From Prevotellaceae bacterium (GTDB lineage Bacteria; Bacteroidota; Bacteroidia; Bacteroidales; Bacteroidaceae): a DNA stretch of 35,340 nt. Below the pieces are notes generated by a model. The model was not told where the DNA came from. It ran no database searches and saw only the letters and a program-made list of their open reading frames with translations. How positions within the stretch are numbered: the stretch's first letter is position 1; each line of letters starts with the position of its first letter. This document shows positions 33,184 to 35,340 of this stretch, in pieces. The stretch lies in NCBI GenBank assembly GCA_029226205.1, contig JAQXXT010000031.1, positions 1 through 35,340 of the forward strand, given 5' to 3'. A program made the translations under genes and the position numbers.

Positions 33184-34821
33184 TTAGTAACCCAGGTTCT
33201 GCTTCAGGTTCTTGTTGGCGTTGATATCGTCAGCAGGGATAGCGAAGAGGTTGTAGTGCTTGTCAATGTTGGAGCCATTGATAGTGCCACCCTTCCATGA
33301 CCAGTTGTAACCAACGCTGCCAGCGTAGCGGTTGAAGCGAATGAGGGTTGTACGGCGATAGCCTTCGAAGTAGAACTCACGAGCCCACTCGTCGCAGATA
33401 TCGCTGAGCGAGTAACCGGTCTTGGTCTGGGCGTGAGCACGGCTGCGGAGGGCATTGATGTAGGCGACGCCCTGTGCCGTTGCCACATTATTATTCTCAC
33501 GAGCCGTTGCCTCTGCGTAGGTCAGATAAGCCTCTGCGATACGGAAGAGGAAGTAGTCACAGTCGGGGAAGGTAGTGTTCTTACCGGCAGTGCCGTCAGT
33601 GTAGTAGTTGTTGAACTTGCAGGCAGCATAGCCATTGGTGAACTGCGTGAGGTCGGTGTTTTCCAACGTACGGTCCATGTTGCACATCAAAGCACGGTCA
33701 TCACCGGCAGCGGTGTACATCTGCTTGACGGTAGCGTTTGCAGGAGCGTTGTCGTTGGGGAAGAATTTGCGGACCATATCCGGGCGCAGGCGGTTACCGC
33801 CCCAGCCCTGGGTTGTACCGTTGCCGACGAGTTCTTTACCCTTGACGCTGATACCCCAGTCTTCCTTACCGTTGTTGGCACCACCCATGACGAACAGCGT
33901 GGTACCCCAAGAGGTCGTGTTGTTGCCATCCTGCGGCAGAGCGAGGAGACACTCCTCAGCAGCACCGTTCTGGCCGTTGTCACCCATGAAGAGCTCCTGA
34001 TAAGCCGTCCAGTTGGATGTCTTGGCCGTGGTGTGGAGCTTGTAAGGAGAGTTCTGGATGACCTGCTGAGCATAGTAGGCAGCGGAGTCATTCTTATTCT
34101 CGTTGGCATAGACCTGTGCGTTGAGGTACATACGGGCGAGCAGCAGCTCGTCGGTGTACTTGTTGGCGCGGCCATAGCCGGAGGCATTCTCGTTAGGAGC
34201 AGAGGTCGGAGCGCTCAGCGTGTTCTCTACATCACGCAGCTCTTTGACAACCCACTTGAAGAGATTGGCACGGCTGATCTGCGGAGCGGCGTCAGCGGAG
34301 ATAGACGTTGTGAACGGTACGTTTCCCCAGCCATCCATCAATACGGAGTAGTAGTAAGCGCGGAGGAAACGAGCCTCGGCCGTCTTCTCGGCGTCATTGC
34401 CACCATACTCGTTGATATACTGGTTGCAGTAGTCGATACCGGCATACAGACGATAGTAGAAACCTTTCAGCATCGGGTGAGATTCGGAGAACTGAGCGTA
34501 GTCGTATTCAGCGATACCGGGATCACCCCATCCGCAGACAGCGATATCAGAGGTCAGGTCCTGGGAGTTGAAAAGCTGACGGACGAAACCGGTCGTACCA
34601 CCGTCGAGACCGTCGATATCGCAGTCACCGTTGGCACCACCCTGTCCGGCTACAGCCATGTTGGCGTAGCACTTGTTCAGCAGGTTGTCGGCGAGGTTGT
34701 CACCGCTTGTCGTCTGGTTAGGATCGATTGGCGTGACGTCGAGGTCACCGGCGCAAGAAGATAATCCCATAGCCACGACAGCAACTGCTGAAGGTATGAT
34801 ATATTTCAGATAATTTTTCAT
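33184..34821 (-). CDS. susD: SusD-like starch-binding outer-membrane lipoprotein
   Basis: 545 residues, the usual SusD length. Lipobox LSSC (Cys23) is followed by AGDLD. Family landmarks are RFLRAYYYSVLMDGWGNVPF near 145, the TPR-type helices (ELLLARMYLNAQVYANENKN), DYFLFRIAEAYLTYAEATAR and YINALRSRA near the C-terminus, and WAREFYFEGYRRTTLIRF. Paired with the SusC gene that ends 18 bases upstream, it forms the starch-oligosaccharide uptake complex of the outer membrane. The starch specificity is inferred from the SusE/F genes and the amylolytic enzymes in the same locus. Confidence 0.95.
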   Translation of the reverse strand: MKNYLKYIIPSAVAVVAMGLSSCAGDLDVTPIDPNQTTSGDNLADNLLNKCYANMAVAGQGGANGDCDIDGLDGGTTGFVRQLFNSQDLTSDIAVCGWGDPGIAEYDYAQFSESHPMLKGFYYRLYAGIDYCNQYINEYGGNDAEKTAEARFLRAYYYSVLMDGWGNVPFTTSISADAAPQISRANLFKWVVKELRDVENTLSAPTSAPNENASGYGRANKYTDELLLARMYLNAQVYANENKNDSAAYYAQQVIQNSPYKLHTTAKTSNWTAYQELFMGDNGQNGAAEECLLALPQDGNNTTSWGTTLFVMGGANNGKEDWGISVKGKELVGNGTTQGWGGNRLRPDMVRKFFPNDNAPANATVKQMYTAAGDDRALMCNMDRTLENTDLTQFTNGYAACKFNNYYTDGTAGKNTTFPDCDYFLFRIAEAYLTYAEATARENNNVATAQGVAYINALRSRAHAQTKTGYSLSDICDEWAREFYFEGYRRTTLIRFNRYAGSVGYNWSWKGGTINGSNIDKHYNLFAIPADDINANKNLKQNLGY

Positions 34822-34839
34822 TGTTACTTCTGTTAGCGT

Positions 34840-35340
34840 TTAGAAATTCAAGTTCAGACCCAGGATGAAGGAGATAGGACGCGGATAGACGTTGTTGTCG
34901 ATACCACCGTAGACCTCAGGATCAATACCGTCATAGTTGGTGATGGTGAAGACGTTGCTCACGGAACCGTAGACACGACCGGAGAGGCCATGATAGCCGG
35001 CGGAACGGAACAGGTTGTCGAAAGAGTAACCGAGTGTGATGTTGTCGCACTTCAAGAAGCTGGCGTTCTGTACCCAACGGTCGGAGAGAACAGAAGTGAC
35101 GGCATAAGACTGCCAGTTGTCGCTTACGGCGCTCAGCAGACGGTTCTGTACGAAGTCACCGTTGACAGACTGGAAGACAGCAGAGTTGCTGCAGTTGGCC
35201 ATACCGGCGGCGAGGTCGTTGAAGACGTAGTTGCCGAGGGAAGCACGGAAGGTCATGCCAAGATCCCAGTTCTTATACTCCAGACGAGAGCTCAGACCCA
35301 TGGTGACGGGCGCCGTAGGACTCTTGTAGAAGTAACGGTC
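34840..35340 (-). CDS. susC: SusC-like TonB-dependent outer-membrane transporter, C-terminal part
   Basis: Only the last 166 codons lie in the window; the frame is open at the right edge. The visible end starts DRYFYKSPTAPVTMGLSSRL, the usual SusC/RagA segment just before the last beta strands, and finishes with YPRPISFILGLNLNF, a typical outer-membrane C-terminus with terminal Phe. SusC imports oligosaccharides through the outer membrane with TonB energy. It directly precedes susD (18-base gap). The promoter and any operator for this transcript lie outside the window. Confidence 0.93.
   Translation of the reverse strand, partial: DRYFYKSPTAPVTMGLSSRLEYKNWDLGMTFRASLGNYVFNDLAAGMANCSNSAVFQSVNGDFVQNRLLSAVSDNWQSYAVTSVLSDRWVQNASFLKCDNITLGYSFDNLFRSAGYHGLSGRVYGSVSNVFTITNYDGIDPEVYGGIDNNVYPRPISFILGLNLNF

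Overview
The window looks like a chromosomal piece of a Bacteroidota bacterium, most likely a Prevotella-like member of the Bacteroidales. The evidence is two SusC/SusD-type polysaccharide utilisation loci (PULs), lipoproteins with acidic residues after the lipobox cysteine, promoter -7 boxes of the TAnnTTTG type, and a C-terminal tail typical of Prevotella exported enzymes. Base composition is moderately GC-rich in genes and AT-rich in promoter regions. No rRNA, tRNA, transposase, integrase or CRISPR array was seen.

Left block (1-10.3 kb, + strand except the regulator): an arabinan PUL. A SusD-like protein (cut by the left edge) is followed by a surface lipoprotein with two copies of one beta-sandwich domain around two Ig-like domains, two GH43 arabinanases and a GH51 arabinofuranosidase. 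A convergent gene encodes a membrane-spanning TPR/HTH regulator of SusR/DUF6377 type. Together these would bind arabinan, cut it at the surface and in the periplasm, and release arabinose.

Spacer (10.3-11.5 kb): non-coding, with a probable small RNA (-7 box, 9-bp stem, strong intrinsic terminator) and a long inverted repeat.

Middle block (11.5-18.6 kb): housekeeping genes. An ABC exporter and NAD kinase lie on the minus strand. A DJ-1/PfpI protein, IspD and RecG lie on the plus strand with 4-base overlaps, followed by an M23/LysM cell-wall hydrolase. NAD kinase and the DJ-1 gene diverge from one palindromic 16-bp element that carries a -7 box for each direction.

Right block (18.8-35.3 kb, all minus strand): a starch/maltodextrin PUL. 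In transcription order it is susC (cut by the right edge), susD, a SusE-like and a SusF-like lipoprotein, a terminator, a LacI-type regulator, a maltose-type MFS importer, a DPE2-like 4-alpha-glucanotransferase, a GH97 alpha-glucosidase (SusB), a type I pullulanase and a SusA-like neopullulanase. Three near-identical LacI-type operators (core GCAAACGTTTGC) flank the regulator and the glucanotransferase promoter. No SusG-like surface amylase is visible in the window.

A family of long palindromic intergenic repeats (core GGCCCTTGTGGCCG or its near relative) sits at seven places. Several lie between genes of the same PUL operon, and three copies share a related internal core. A different short repeat, encoding SPQPLPQGEG, interrupts the ABC transporter ATPase domain in frame.
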